DNA of 64,000 bases from Polynucleobacter rarus (GTDB taxonomy: Bacteria > Pseudomonadota > Gammaproteobacteria > Burkholderiales > Burkholderiaceae). The first letter of the stretch is position 1, and each line of letters starts with the position of its first letter. This document shows, piece by piece, positions 55,520 to 64,000 of this stretch. The DNA lies in contig NZ_NTGB01000001.1 of the NCBI RefSeq assembly GCF_003072505.1, forward strand, positions 129,527 to 193,526, given 5' to 3'. The position numbers and the translations under genes were made by a program. The notes under the pieces are model-generated. The model did no database searches and was not told where the DNA came from. It worked only from the letters and a program-made list of their open reading frames with translations.

Positions 55520-56383
55520 ATGACAACAATCAAAGTTCAAAAATTAGCAGATGCCCTAGGTGCTGAGATTTCTGGTGTCGATCTTTCCAAGCCGATTGCG
55601 CCTGACGATATGGCTCAAATTTTGGAAGCATGGAAGAATCATTTGGTACTCCGGTTTAGAGGTAGAGAATTAAGTGACCCTCAGTTACTGGATGTTACGC
55701 GTAACTTTGGTGAGATAGATCCGCCTGGCCCTAACTCTTACGGTAAGCCTTTTTTAGCAGACTTTCCTGAAATGAATGTGATTTCCAACATCAAGGTTGG
55801 AGATCAGGCGATTGGTGGTTTAGGAGATGGGGAAGCCTCATGGCATGCTGATATGACCTATATTGAGAAACCGCCTAAAGGATCATTTCTCCATGCTTTA
55901 GAGATTCCTGAAGAGGGTGGTAATACCTCTTGGTCCAATATGTATCTAGCCTATGAAACATTATCAGATTCATTAAAAAAAGAGATCAAAGGCCTGAAGG
56001 CGATTCATGACTCGACTTACAATAGCGCTGGCATGATTCGTAAGGGGATGAAAGATGTAACGGATCCTAGAGAAGCACCCGGAGCGCATCATCCTTTGGT
56101 GACGGTTCATCCTGAATCGGGCCACCCTACTTTATTTTTAGGTCGACGCAGAAATAGTTATATTCTCGGCATGGATTTAGAGGCAAGCAATCAGCTATTA
56201 GATGAATTATGGGATCATGCTGCAAAACCAGAGTTTACTTTCACGCAAGTATGGCAATTACATGATTTGATCCTTTGGGATAATCGTTGCACATTACACC
56301 GTCGGGATAGCTTTGATCCCAATGCAAGACGTTTGATGCATCGTACCCAAATAAAAGGTAGTACCGTCATTCCATTCAATTAA
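55520..56383 (+). CDS. TauD/TfdA-family 2-oxoglutarate dioxygenase
   Basis: This 287-residue protein is typical of the family. The iron triad is visible: WHADMTY (His109, Asp111) and the distal His260 in TLHRRDSFD. The following NARRLMHRTQIKG carries the 2-oxoglutarate Arg. Family members oxidise taurine, sulfonates, 2,4-D, carnitine precursors and other substrates, so the precise one is open. A GAGAC motif precedes the ATG. MLE-type and Bug genes follow at 5 nt and by a 4-nt overlap, forming one operon for uptake and turnover of an organic acid. Confidence 0.9.
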   Translation: MTTIKVQKLADALGAEISGVDLSKPIAPDDMAQILEAWKNHLVLRFRGRELSDPQLLDVTRNFGEIDPPGPNSYGKPFLADFPEMNVISNIKVGDQAIGGLGDGEASWHADMTYIEKPPKGSFLHALEIPEEGGNTSWSNMYLAYETLSDSLKKEIKGLKAIHDSTYNSAGMIRKGMKDVTDPREAPGAHHPLVTVHPESGHPTLFLGRRRNSYILGMDLEASNQLLDELWDHAAKPEFTFTQVWQLHDLILWDNRCTLHRRDSFDPNARRLMHRTQIKGSTVIPFN

Positions 56384-56388
56384 ATATT

Positions 56389-57501
56389 ATGAAATCAATC
56401 ATTACTAAAGTAGAAGTTTTCGGTGTTGCTGTTCCCTTAGTTGGCGGCGGATTTAAAAACGCTTATGTCACCAAGACTGTTCAAAAAAGTGCAGTTATTC
56501 GTATCACGGATGATAGTGGTAACGTTGGTTTAGGCAATATCGATCCTTCACCAGGATATTCTGCTGAATCGATTGAAGATTCTCTAAAGGTTTTAAAAGA
56601 AATCTTGGCTACTTTAATTGTGGGCTTTGATACCTTCAATGTGCATCATCTACTCAAAAGGATGAATCAGTCCGTTGATCAATTTTATGACGCCAAAGCC
56701 GCGATGGAAATGGCTTGTACAGACTTGATTTGTAGGAAGCTCAATATTCCCGTTTACACTTTCCTAGGGGGTAATGTTACTGATAATGTCCTCTTTAATG
56801 CTTGGATTGGTATCTTGCCTCCCGATGAGGCAGCTGCTGAAGCGAAGAAATGGTTTGATAAAGGATTTCAGTCTGCCAAAGTCAAAGTAGGTGCAGATAT
56901 CTATGCCGATAGAGACCGAATTGCGGCAATTCGTGAAGCAGTTGGCCCTGATATGAAGCTCAGAGTTGACGCCAATGCAGGTTATACCGTTGAAGAATCA
57001 ATTGCCCTTGGTAAGTTACTTGAGCCTTTTAATTTACAACTGTTTGAGCAACCAGTACATGCTGATGATTTGGACGGTATGGCAAAAGTACGTCAAGCAA
57101 TTGGTATTCCAGTCATGGCCGATGAGTCGATTATTGACCACGCTAGTTTGATTGCAGTCATTAAAAAAGACGCTGCTGATATCGTTAAATTAAAAGTGAT
57201 GAAGCAAGGTGGATTTTTAATTGCAAGAAGAATGCTGGAAACGGCGAGTGCTGCCGGACTGAAAGTGGTGATTGGACATGGCTTCGGGCTTGGCGTTAAT
57301 ACGGTTGCAGAAATCATGTTTGCAGCGACTAGTGAGGATGTCTTACCTGGCCTTGAATGCGTTGGACCGCTAAAAACGGTAGATGATATTGTGCATAACA
57401 AGTTAGATATTTCAAGTGGATCCTTAGCACTCCCCAATGGTCCTGGGTTAGGAGTTGTCTTAGATGATGAAAAAATACAGAAATACAGTTTTTTTAAATG
57501 A
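56389..57501 (+). CDS. Enolase-superfamily enzyme of the muconate-lactonizing (MLE) subgroup
   Basis: This 370-residue protein has the complete MLE-type active site: AKVKVG (Lys164-x-Lys166), RVDANAGY (Asp193), LQLFEQPV (Glu220), ADES (Asp245) and KLKVMKQGG (Lys267-x-Lys269). Two catalytic lysines on opposite barrel strands define the MLE subgroup rather than mandelate racemase, which uses a His. Reactions possible are cycloisomerisation, o-succinylbenzoate-type dehydration or epimerisation. It lies between tauD-like and Bug genes in one operon. Confidence 0.88.
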   Translation: MKSIITKVEVFGVAVPLVGGGFKNAYVTKTVQKSAVIRITDDSGNVGLGNIDPSPGYSAESIEDSLKVLKEILATLIVGFDTFNVHHLLKRMNQSVDQFYDAKAAMEMACTDLICRKLNIPVYTFLGGNVTDNVLFNAWIGILPPDEAAAEAKKWFDKGFQSAKVKVGADIYADRDRIAAIREAVGPDMKLRVDANAGYTVEESIALGKLLEPFNLQLFEQPVHADDLDGMAKVRQAIGIPVMADESIIDHASLIAVIKKDAADIVKLKVMKQGGFLIARRMLETASAAGLKVVIGHGFGLGVNTVAEIMFAATSEDVLPGLECVGPLKTVDDIVHNKLDISSGSLALPNGPGLGVVLDDEKIQKYSFFK

Positions 57502-58490
57502 ACTCAATAATCCTTTCAAAAGTAAAGTTACACCAAATGAGTATTAAAAATCTTTGCTTCATTTTTTGTGTGTTGTTTGGTAGTCTTGCTTTTGCTCAAG
57601 GAAGTAGAACTACGACCATCGTTGTCCCATTTGCATCGAGTGGAACGGTTGATATTGTTGCCAGACAATTAGCGCCAGACTTAAGTAAGTTACTAGGCGA
57701 CTCAGTCGTGATTGAAAATAGAGGTGGTGGTGGCGGTACGATTGGAACTACCAAGTTAGCAACTGCAAATCCTGATGGTAAGACACTGATGTTTCATCAT
57801 ATGGGTTTTGTATTTAATCCAGCCTTATACGATAAACTTCCTTATGATACCCGCCGAGACATTATTCCTGTAGCTAGCGTGGGCGTTACTCCAAATGTTT
57901 TAGTGGTTACTAATTCTCTACCGGTGAAAACAGTTTCTGAGTTTTTAGCATACGTAAATAAAAATCCTGATAAAGTCAATTACGGATCAGGTGGGGTGGG
58001 AAGTGCAGGACACCTTGCGATGGAAATGCTCAAAGATAGAGCACATTTTCGAGCTACTCATGTTCCCTATAAGGGGTCAGGACCCGCAATTGTTGATTTA
58101 ATTAGCGGTCAAATCCAAGCGATGTTCATGACGATCGCAGCAATCAAACCTTATATTGATTCTGGTCAAGTTAGAGCTATTGCAACCTCGGGAATGGTGC
58201 GGACTCCGTCACTACCGAATATACCAACACTTGATGAGAGTGGTTTAAAAGGCTTTAGTTTTGAGCCTTGGTACGGTGCATTTGCTCCAGCCAAAACACC
58301 GCCAAAAACTTTAGATCAAATACATAAAGCAATTAATGAAGCGATCAAGGATCCTGAAAACCAAACTAAGCTTTTAGCTCAGGGATTAGAGATTAAGCCA
58401 ATGTCCAGAGCGCAGTTTACAGATATTGTTGAACTTGATCTTGTGAAATGGGATAAGTTAATTCGACAACTGAATATCAAAGCAGACTAA
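57498..58490 (+). CDS. Bug/TctC-family solute-binding protein of the TauD-MLE operon
   Basis: This 330-residue protein begins at ATG 57498 in an ATGA overlap with the MLE stop; ATG 57537 would give a shorter leader. The signal peptide ends SLAFAQ. Motifs are TTIVVPFASSGTVDIVARQ (the usual PGG loop is SSG here), VVIENRGGGGGTIG and NPDGKTLMFHH. The C-lobe has IPTLDESGLKGFSFEPWYGAFAPAKTP. The altered loop may reflect a different ligand. It converges with the LacI gene. Confidence 0.9.
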   Translation: MNSIILSKVKLHQMSIKNLCFIFCVLFGSLAFAQGSRTTTIVVPFASSGTVDIVARQLAPDLSKLLGDSVVIENRGGGGGTIGTTKLATANPDGKTLMFHHMGFVFNPALYDKLPYDTRRDIIPVASVGVTPNVLVVTNSLPVKTVSEFLAYVNKNPDKVNYGSGGVGSAGHLAMEMLKDRAHFRATHVPYKGSGPAIVDLISGQIQAMFMTIAAIKPYIDSGQVRAIATSGMVRTPSLPNIPTLDESGLKGFSFEPWYGAFAPAKTPPKTLDQIHKAINEAIKDPENQTKLLAQGLEIKPMSRAQFTDIVELDLVKWDKLIRQLNIKAD

Positions 58491-58524
58491 TTGAACAAGT
58501 GGAGTCCTTTGAGTAGGATGCCGC

Positions 58525-59562
58525 TTATTCTTGGAGTGAAGTGTTGAGCTGTTTTCGAAGTGTGTTTCGCTCAATAATCTCACAAGGAATCACAAGATGT
58601 TCGGGTTGGATTTCATGTTGAATTTGATTCAATAATACCCCAACCGTGGCAAGCACCATTTGATTGACATCTTGGCTCATTGTTGTCAACTGATAGCTTT
58701 GCCAATTGGCTTGTGGAATATTATCAAAACCAATAATGCCAATATCTTCTGGAATCCGAAGTTGTAGTTCTTCTCGAATCACGTCCATAGTTGCAATCGC
58801 CATATGATCATTCGCCACAAAGATGGCATCTGGACGATTTTTTGACCTGAAAAGTTCTCGGGTTGCTTCTTTAGCTTGATTAAAGTCGTAGTTACCTACT
58901 GATCTGAAGGAAATGGCAAGATTAAATTCAGCTAATCCATCCCTTAAACCATTCTCCCGCTGAATACTAGTAGAGGAGTTTTCAAGACCACTAATAAATG
59001 CAATTTTTTGATATCCTCGCTCTACGAGTGTTTTCGCAACCATCTTGCCACCTTTATAGTTATCGGTGGTCACAGAACTTGTACTGGTAAGATTCGATTG
59101 GCTAATAGACGAAATTCGGTTGAAGAGTACAACGGGTACTCCAGCCGCGGCACAATTTTTAGCTAAATTAGGTGATAGTGTTGCGGACGCCATGACGATG
59201 CCGTCCACTTGATATTGCAAAATGTCCAGCAATATCGAATCTGCATCAAAATTATTGGTTTGTCCAATAAATAATAAGACGTGATATCCCTGTTTTTGAA
59301 GTTCTTGACTAAGATGCTCAATCACGAGAGGATAAAATTGATTTTCTAAATAACTCATTACCAATGCGATGATTCGACTTTGGTTCGTAGAAAGACTTCT
59401 TGCTATCGCATTGGGGCGGTAACCCAACTTGTTGGCAGCAAGAAGTACTTTCGACTTCGTTTTTTCAGAAACCGAGGCTCCAGGTGTGAAGGTACGACTA
59501 ACAGCAGATTGTGAAACATTTGCAAGCACTGCAACATCCAGTGCTGTTGGCCCCGATTTCAT
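58525..59562 (-). CDS. LacI/GalR-family transcriptional regulator
   Basis: ATG 59562 gives 345 residues starting MKSGPTALDVAVLANVSQSAVSRTFTPG, the LacI helix-turn-helix, with VLLAANKLGYRPNAIARSLS as the hinge. The Peripla_BP_3-like effector domain follows (NQSRIIALVMSYLENQFYP, IGIIGFDN). The hinge helix keeps LSTNQS. It shares an ATGA overlap (59559-59562) with the SDR gene, so it belongs to the hisD-like-SDR-lacI operon. A near-palindrome with central CG upstream of that operon (61694-61709) is the probable operator, so repression would be autoregulated. Confidence 0.9.
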   Translation of the reverse strand: MKSGPTALDVAVLANVSQSAVSRTFTPGASVSEKTKSKVLLAANKLGYRPNAIARSLSTNQSRIIALVMSYLENQFYPLVIEHLSQELQKQGYHVLLFIGQTNNFDADSILLDILQYQVDGIVMASATLSPNLAKNCAAAGVPVVLFNRISSISQSNLTSTSSVTTDNYKGGKMVAKTLVERGYQKIAFISGLENSSTSIQRENGLRDGLAEFNLAISFRSVGNYDFNQAKEATRELFRSKNRPDAIFVANDHMAIATMDVIREELQLRIPEDIGIIGFDNIPQANWQSYQLTTMSQDVNQMVLATVGVLLNQIQHEIQPEHLVIPCEIIERNTLRKQLNTSLQE

Positions 59563-60314
59563 GCAGCAGTCCAACCTCCATCAAGTACCAATGCACTTCC
59601 AGTAATTAAACTTGAGGCAGGGCTCGCTAGAAAAACAATCGAGCCCATAATTTCATCTGGTTGACCTAGTCTACCAAGCGCAATTTTATCAATTACCCAT
59701 GAACGGAATGTTTTATCTTCAAACATCGGGGCTGTCATATCAGTCTCGATAAAGGTCGGGCAGATTGTATTCACCCGAATATTGGCTGCTCCCAGTTCCC
59801 AAGCAAGAGCTTTGGTCATTCCTTCAAGTGCGTGCTTACTTGCGCAATAAAGGGTGCGGCGTGGGCTGCCCACTAAACCCATTTGGGAAGAAATATTAAT
59901 AATTGAACCCGGTAGTTTTGCTGCCAGAAGTTGTTGTGTAACCTTGCGCGTGACATAAAAAGCTGCTTTGATATTGAGATCAAATACCGCATCAATATCC
60001 TCATTTTTAACGTCTACTAGGTGCTTTGGTCGATTCATTCCAGCATTATTGACCAGAATTTGAAACGGTTCGCGTGCACCTAATGATTCGTCTACGGCGT
60101 GAGGATCAGTAACATCAAGCTGAAGGATTTCACACTCAAAGCCTGCTTTGTTGAACTCCTTTGCTGCAGAATCTAAGGTATCTCTTGACCGTGCGGCGAT
60201 AGTAACTTTTGCCCCGGCTTGCGCCAGGGCAATTGCAGCAAAATATCCAATACCTCTACTCCCACCAGTTACTAATGCTCGCTGTCCATCTACTCTAAAA
60301 TTGGGCGTATGCAT
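59559..60314 (-). CDS. Short-chain dehydrogenase/reductase (SDR)
   Basis: ATG 60314 (MHTPNFRVDGQRALVTGG) starts 5 nt after the upstream stop and gives 251 residues. The cofactor motif is TGGSRGIG, with NNAG at about 89-92 and the catalytic Ser143, Tyr156 and Lys160 (YCASK). ARSRD after the second strand leaves the NAD/NADP preference open. The C-terminus FLASPASSLITGSALVLDGGW is typical of the classical SDRs. It is second in the operon between the histidinol-dehydrogenase-like gene and lacI and probably acts on the same alcohol or its oxidised product. Confidence 0.9.
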   Translation of the reverse strand: MHTPNFRVDGQRALVTGGSRGIGYFAAIALAQAGAKVTIAARSRDTLDSAAKEFNKAGFECEILQLDVTDPHAVDESLGAREPFQILVNNAGMNRPKHLVDVKNEDIDAVFDLNIKAAFYVTRKVTQQLLAAKLPGSIINISSQMGLVGSPRRTLYCASKHALEGMTKALAWELGAANIRVNTICPTFIETDMTAPMFEDKTFRSWVIDKIALGRLGQPDEIMGSIVFLASPASSLITGSALVLDGGWTAA

Positions 60315-60319
60315 AACAA

Positions 60320-61642
60320 TCAATCTTCTTTAGATGCTACAGGTTGATACCAAGGCAAGTCAGGACGATTGCCATATCGACGCACACGAATATTGGCTTG
60401 CTCACCGTGACCGGCAAAATTTTCCATATGGCACAAGCGTGAACAATATTCACCCATGATGGTACTTGCCTCATCCGTTAAAACTTTTTGATAGGTACAG
60501 GTTTTAATAAACTTACCAACCCATAAACCACCGGTGTAACGTGCATTACGGTTGGTTGGTAAAGTATGGTTCGTTCCAATTACTTTGTCACCATAACTGA
60601 CATTCGTTCTAGGACCTAAAAAGAGGGCACCAAAATTCGTCATGTTATTCAAGAAATAATCAGGATCTTTGGTCATGACTTGAACGTGTTCGAACGCTAA
60701 TTCATCTGCTTTTTGGAGCATTTCTTCATAAGTGTCGCAAACAATAACTTCACCATAATCAGCCCAAGCTTGCTTAGCAATTTTTGCTGTTGGCAAAATG
60801 GCTAATTGACGCTCGACTTCTTCCATCGTTTCTTTAGCCAGCTTTTCGCTATTGGTTAACAAAATAGCAGGTGATGTTGGACCGTGTTCAGCTTGACCTA
60901 ATAGATCAACTGCACATAGTTCACCATCTAATGAATCATCTGCAATCACAAGTGTTTCCGTTGGACCAGCAAATAAATCAATTCCTACGCGACCATAAAG
61001 TTGGCGTTTGGCTTCAGCAACGTACATGTTGCCTGGACCAACTAGCATATCTACAGGTGCAATACTTTGCGTACCAACTGCCATTGCAACTACCGCCTGC
61101 ACGCCACCTAAAACATAAATTTCATCAGATCCAGCCATGGACATGGCCGTCACAATTGCTGGGTGAGGCGCTCCTTCAAATGGAGGAGCAGTTGAAATGA
61201 CACGTTTAACGCCGGCCACTTTAGCAGTTAATACACTCATATGAGCTGATGCTAGTAAGGGGTACTTGCCACCAGGAATATAGCAACCTACGGCATTGAC
61301 TGGAATATGTTTGTGACCAAGAATCACGCCAGGATACGTTTCAACTTCGACGTCTTTCATCGAATCTCTTTGGATTTGAGCAAAATTACGAACTTGTTTT
61401 TGGGCAAAAGTGATATCAGCAATTTCTCTTGGAGAGAGAGAGTTACGTGCTTTTTCAATATCTGCCTGACTTAAGCGAAATTCGGCTGGATCCCAATTGT
61501 CGAACTTTTTACTATATTCACGAACAGCAGAATCACCATTCGCTTCAACGTCTTTAATAATTCCCTCTACGGTTTGACGAACTTTAGCATCGTCATCCAA
61601 ACGCACTTGCGCATCTTTACCGCGCTTTAGATATCTAATCAT
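60320..61642 (-). CDS. Histidinol-dehydrogenase-family catabolic dehydrogenase (possibly HpsN-like)
   Basis: ATG 61642 with AACAGGAG upstream gives 440 residues; the longer reading from 61738 crosses the promoter. The HisD fold is clear from VPGCYIPGG-like [59 protein letters not shown] (zinc and substrate residues) and GTNHTLPTN. True HisD sits in a his operon, while this one is in a LacI-regulated run with an SDR. That suggests a catabolic relative such as sulfopropanediol 3-dehydrogenase (HpsN), which belongs to this family. The assignment is by context and is not proven. Confidence 0.82.
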   Translation of the reverse strand: MIRYLKRGKDAQVRLDDDAKVRQTVEGIIKDVEANGDSAVREYSKKFDNWDPAEFRLSQADIEKARNSLSPREIADITFAQKQVRNFAQIQRDSMKDVEVETYPGVILGHKHIPVNAVGCYIPGGKYPLLASAHMSVLTAKVAGVKRVISTAPPFEGAPHPAIVTAMSMAGSDEIYVLGGVQAVVAMAVGTQSIAPVDMLVGPGNMYVAEAKRQLYGRVGIDLFAGPTETLVIADDSLDGELCAVDLLGQAEHGPTSPAILLTNSEKLAKETMEEVERQLAILPTAKIAKQAWADYGEVIVCDTYEEMLQKADELAFEHVQVMTKDPDYFLNNMTNFGALFLGPRTNVSYGDKVIGTNHTLPTNRNARYTGGLWVGKFIKTCTYQKVLTDEASTIMGEYCSRLCHMENFAGHGEQANIRVRRYGNRPDLPWYQPVASKED

Positions 61643-61681
61643 GATAATTGCTCCTGTTAGTAATTGATTTAATTTTTTTAA

Positions 61682-61709
61682 AGTATATCGCAATTGCATG
61701 CGTATGCAA
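61682..61709 (-). promoter_or_regulatory. Promoter with LacI-type operator over the -35 box and spacer
   Basis: On the minus strand, TTGCAT (61704-61709) and TATACT (61682-61687) are 16 nt apart and form a good sigma-70 promoter, about 33 nt before the likely leader of the dehydrogenase gene. TTGCATGCGTATGCAA (61694-61709) is a 16-bp near-palindrome with a central CG, the hallmark of LacI/GalR-family operators. It covers the -35 box and most of the spacer, so binding by the LacI protein encoded at 58525-59562 should block RNA polymerase. Confidence 0.7.
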
Positions 61710-61921
61710 AAAACACCAATAGGGTTTATAGTGATCATTAGTAATTAAATTGGGCATAAGAGTAAGCACTAAAAGGCGCAATTGATTCAATTCAAGCAAT
61801 TACCAGACTAAAAGAGAGCTATTTTTCTAAAAAATATTAAATGGTTGTTCAAAAAATGTAATTTTGAACATGAGTTCAATTTATACTGTTTAAAATAACA
61901 GCAAGTTACGCATATTAAAAA

Positions 61922-63280
61922 TTGAATACAACCACCTTCATTTACACCATATTTCTATTTTTTGGATTGTTCTGCATCGGTGGGGCAGTAGTGCTTTTTA
62001 CACAGTTTAAAAATGATAAGCAAACTTATGTAACTTCATGGATCATCGGTTTGGTTTTGTTGGGATTGGCCACTTTTTTAGTGTCCCTTAAAGGCATAAT
62101 TCCGAGATTCGTATACTACGATCTTGGCAATACCTTAAGTATCTCTAGTTATGTTTACACTTATTACTCTTCCCAACATTTATTAGGTAGAAATTTTTCT
62201 TTTAGAAGAATTGGAATTGAAGCGCTCCTTGCTGCAATAGCTATGTTTGGTTTATTGAATTTCCTAGAAAATACTTCGAATATCAGTTTGCAACCTCTAA
62301 TCGTCGCCATTTTAGCCACAGGCTTTAATCTGATTACTGGTATAGCTATTTATAAATTTTATAAGCTACGCCAAGTTCCATTCTCTTTAGCGCTCAGTAT
62401 CAGCTTCTTCATTACAGCATTTATTTGGTTTATTCGTTTTATTTCGATAAGTATTTTAGATGTTGGTTTTGCTTATGACGGCGGGGTAATCAATATCTTA
62501 ACCTTTATAGCTTTAATGGTTTTTGGTATTACAAGGTTTATGTTTTTCGTTGCTTTAGTAACTTCATTGGAGTGGGGTAAAAAGGAAGACCTCATTACAG
62601 AAAATTATTTAATGAAGATTCAGCTTGCGAATCAAAACACTATTAAAACTGAAAAGCAGTTTTTAGAGACATTAAATTCTTTAGCAAAAGCTAGGGATGG
62701 GGAAACTGGAAACCACATTATTCGAACCCAACATTACGTAAAATTATTAGCACAACGTCTTCAATCCTCAGGAACTTACTTAGAGCAAATTTCTAATGAA
62801 TATATTGAGGCACTTTTTAGTTCTGCACCGCTTCATGACATCGGTAAGATAGGTATACCGGATAGTATTTTGCTTAAGAAGGGCCCATTAACGGATGAAG
62901 AGTGGTCCATCATGAAAACCCATGCTTTTATTGGCGAATCGGTGATGGATAGCGCTAAGATGGATATTGGTGCTGGGTCAAAGGTGGTAGAAATCGCAAT
63001 TAAGATTGCTGGCGGACACCATGAAAAATGGGATGGATCTGGATATCCTCGTGGCTTAAGTGGTCAAGTTATTCCTCTAGAAGCACGAATCATGGCCCTT
63101 GCAGATATGTATGATGCCTTGGTTACTGAACGTCCTTATAAGAAAGCATGGACTCACGAAAAGGCAATGGCAGAAATTATTTCTAAACGTGGCAATCACT
63201 TTGATCCTGCGGTAGTCGATGCCTTTATTGCTGAGCAGGAGGCCTTTAAGGAAGTTGCAAGTAATTTCAGAGATGATTAG
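61922..63280 (+). CDS. Membrane HD-GYP c-di-GMP phosphodiesterase (intact)
   Basis: This 452-residue protein starts at TTG 61922. About seven hydrophobic segments fill residues 5-215, with an aromatic-rich sensor character. A helical linker leads into a complete HD-GYP domain (about 245-445): [28 protein letters not shown] (His305, Asp306), [25 protein letters not shown] (GYP at 374-376), and [18 protein letters not shown]. All metal ligands appear present. It should hydrolyse c-di-GMP. It is the full-length counterpart of the split gene at 41196-42301. The last gene before it on the other strand is the dehydrogenase operon. Confidence 0.9.
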   Translation: MNTTTFIYTIFLFFGLFCIGGAVVLFTQFKNDKQTYVTSWIIGLVLLGLATFLVSLKGIIPRFVYYDLGNTLSISSYVYTYYSSQHLLGRNFSFRRIGIEALLAAIAMFGLLNFLENTSNISLQPLIVAILATGFNLITGIAIYKFYKLRQVPFSLALSISFFITAFIWFIRFISISILDVGFAYDGGVINILTFIALMVFGITRFMFFVALVTSLEWGKKEDLITENYLMKIQLANQNTIKTEKQFLETLNSLAKARDGETGNHIIRTQHYVKLLAQRLQSSGTYLEQISNEYIEALFSSAPLHDIGKIGIPDSILLKKGPLTDEEWSIMKTHAFIGESVMDSAKMDIGAGSKVVEIAIKIAGGHHEKWDGSGYPRGLSGQVIPLEARIMALADMYDALVTERPYKKAWTHEKAMAEIISKRGNHFDPAVVDAFIAEQEAFKEVASNFRDD

Positions 63281-63355
63281 TAGTAACTATCTTTGTACCT
63301 GATTTCTCTAGTATTAAGCAAAAAGAATAATTAGAAGTTTCTACCTCAACATTAT

Positions 63356-63385
63356 CGCCCTGAATTAACTATTAACATCAGGGCG
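63356..63385. terminator. Hairpin between convergent HD-GYP and csbD-like genes
   Basis: CGCCCTGA (63356-63363) and TCAGGGCG (63378-63385) form a perfect 8-bp GC-rich stem with a 14-nt loop. It overlaps the stop codon of the CsbD gene on the minus strand and could end transcription in both directions. No long T-run is present on either side. Confidence 0.5.
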
Positions 63386-63575
63386 AGTTTGAAAATAATT
63401 TGAGTATGTCTTTTAAATCTGATTTAATATTTCCTACTTCTGCCTGAACTTTTCCTACGATCTTTTCTGCTATACCTTTAGCCTCTAGCGACTTGTCTCC
63501 TAGAATCTTTCCGGTGGCTTCTTTTACCGACACTACAACTTCTTTAACTTGTCCTTTTATTTGATCTTTATTCAT
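63378..63575 (-). CDS. CsbD-family stress-response protein
   Basis: This 65-residue protein is charged and Lys/Glu-rich. It begins MNKDQIKGQVKEVVVSVKEATGK and continues with GDKSLEAKGIAEKIVGKVQAEVG, the CsbD pattern. CsbD-like proteins are general-stress induced and of unknown mechanism. AAGGAGC precedes the ATG. The BON-domain ORF directly upstream on the same strand suggests a small envelope-stress pair. Confidence 0.9.
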   Translation of the reverse strand: MNKDQIKGQVKEVVVSVKEATGKILGDKSLEAKGIAEKIVGKVQAEVGNIKSDLKDILKLFSNSP

Positions 63576-63625
63576 CTTGAGCTCCTTGATATTAAACTTC
63601 TGATTTAGTGCGTATTATTTATTGC

Positions 63626-63961
63626 TTATTTGTAAAGGGGATTATTACTCCCTTTAACCCGCATATCATTTTTAACGGCTTTAACACCTGTAATACCTTT
63701 AATGACTTCTACAGCTTTTTTGGTTTGTTCAATGCTACTTACAAATCCACTAAGTTGGACTTCACCTTTAAATGTTTCAACATTAATTTCAGCAGACTTT
63801 AAGGTTGGCTCGTTAAAAATTGCAGATTTAGCTTTTACAGTTAAAACACTATCGTCAACATATTGGCCAGTACTTTCTTGGGTCTTAGTTGCTGAACAAG
63901 CTACTAATGAAATTAAGATAGTACTGAATGCTAAAGTTAAGATTTATTGAGTTAGGCGCAT
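63626..63961 (-). pseudogene. BON-domain lipoprotein with in-frame TAA at codon 6
   Basis: Reading from ATG 63961 gives MRLTQ, then TAA (63944-63946), then ILTLAFSTILISLVACSATK, a clean lipoprotein signal with Cys after LVA. The frame stays open to TAA 63626, so 111 residues would result if the stop were a sense codon. A BON-type domain follows: EINVETFKGEVQLSGFVSSI, then KKAVEVIKGITGVKAVKNDM. No alternative start (ATG, GTG or TTG) lies between the stop and the domain. A single base change such as AAA (Lys) to TAA would explain it. Sequencing error is possible. It lies 50 nt upstream of the csbD-like gene on the same strand. Confidence 0.7.
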
Positions 63962-64000
63962 TTGATTCTTTCTTGAAGATGGGCGACTTTTTGTAGGTGT

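Noticed and set aside
60320..61642. Biosynthetic histidinol dehydrogenase (hisD).
   Set aside because: No other his gene is nearby and the gene lies in a LacI-regulated operon with an SDR, as in catabolic relatives. The family match itself is not in doubt.
63702..63950. Plus-strand reading frame of 82 codons.
   Set aside because: It is the shadow of the minus-strand BON-domain lipoprotein frame, which has a lipobox and domain pattern. The plus-strand product has no recognisable feature.

Overview
The window looks like a chromosomal segment of an AT-rich betaproteobacterium of the Burkholderiaceae type, with Polynucleobacter-like bacteria the best guess. The main pointer is eight Bug/TctC-type periplasmic binding proteins, a family expanded in Burkholderiales, alongside CocE-type hydrolases and 'MetA-pathway' outer-membrane proteins. 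This placement is an inference from gene content; no rRNA or other phylogenetic marker is present. I saw no tRNA, rRNA, CRISPR array, intact insertion sequence or phage genes.

Region 1 (1-22.3 kb) is a surface-adhesin locus. A truncated histidine kinase and a FixJ/NarL-type response regulator are followed by a two-partner secretion system: a TpsB outer-membrane transporter and a TpsA exoprotein of 5480 residues. The exoprotein takes up a quarter of the window and is built from nested repeats, including a 1530-bp higher-order unit. A DUF4239 membrane protein follows 22 nt later, then a secreted formylglycine-enzyme-fold protein.

Region 2 (22.3-34.8 kb) is catabolic. It has Bug receptors, a CocE/NonD hydrolase directly behind one of them, an outer-membrane MetA-type protein and a secreted SGNH esterase. 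On the minus strand lie an overlapping hydrolase-cupin-Bug operon and a run of a FAH-family enzyme, a ketopantoate-reductase-like enzyme and an oxalate-CoA-ligase-like synthetase.

Region 3 (35-44.1 kb) is redox and second-messenger related. It has a bacterial class I cyclic-nucleotide phosphodiesterase-like gene overlapping a bicupin gene, an egtD-egtB-alkB operon (ergothioneine synthesis plus an AlkB dioxygenase), and a DUF427 gene. Then comes a same-strand run of an orphan DctP binding protein, an HD-GYP protein split by an apparent one-base frameshift, and a PAS-GGDEF diguanylate cyclase.

Region 4 (44.2-61.7 kb) is again catabolism and uptake. It holds a second Bug-CocE pair, an MFS and a DMT transporter, three tandem Bug genes (one with a Tat-type signal), an alpha/beta hydrolase with a VOC protein, and an aminotransferase. 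A TauD-MLE-Bug operon converges on a histidinol-dehydrogenase-like-SDR-LacI operon. In front of that last operon is a 16-bp near-palindrome with a central CG, lying over the -35 box and spacer of a good promoter, as expected for autoregulation by the LacI protein.

Region 5 (61.9-64 kb) has an intact membrane HD-GYP protein, a CsbD stress protein and a BON-domain lipoprotein whose signal peptide is interrupted by an in-frame TAA at codon 6. The most distinctive features are the giant repeat-built adhesin locus, the DctP/HD-GYP/GGDEF run, the class I PDE-bicupin pair, the LacI operator and the two apparent gene lesions.
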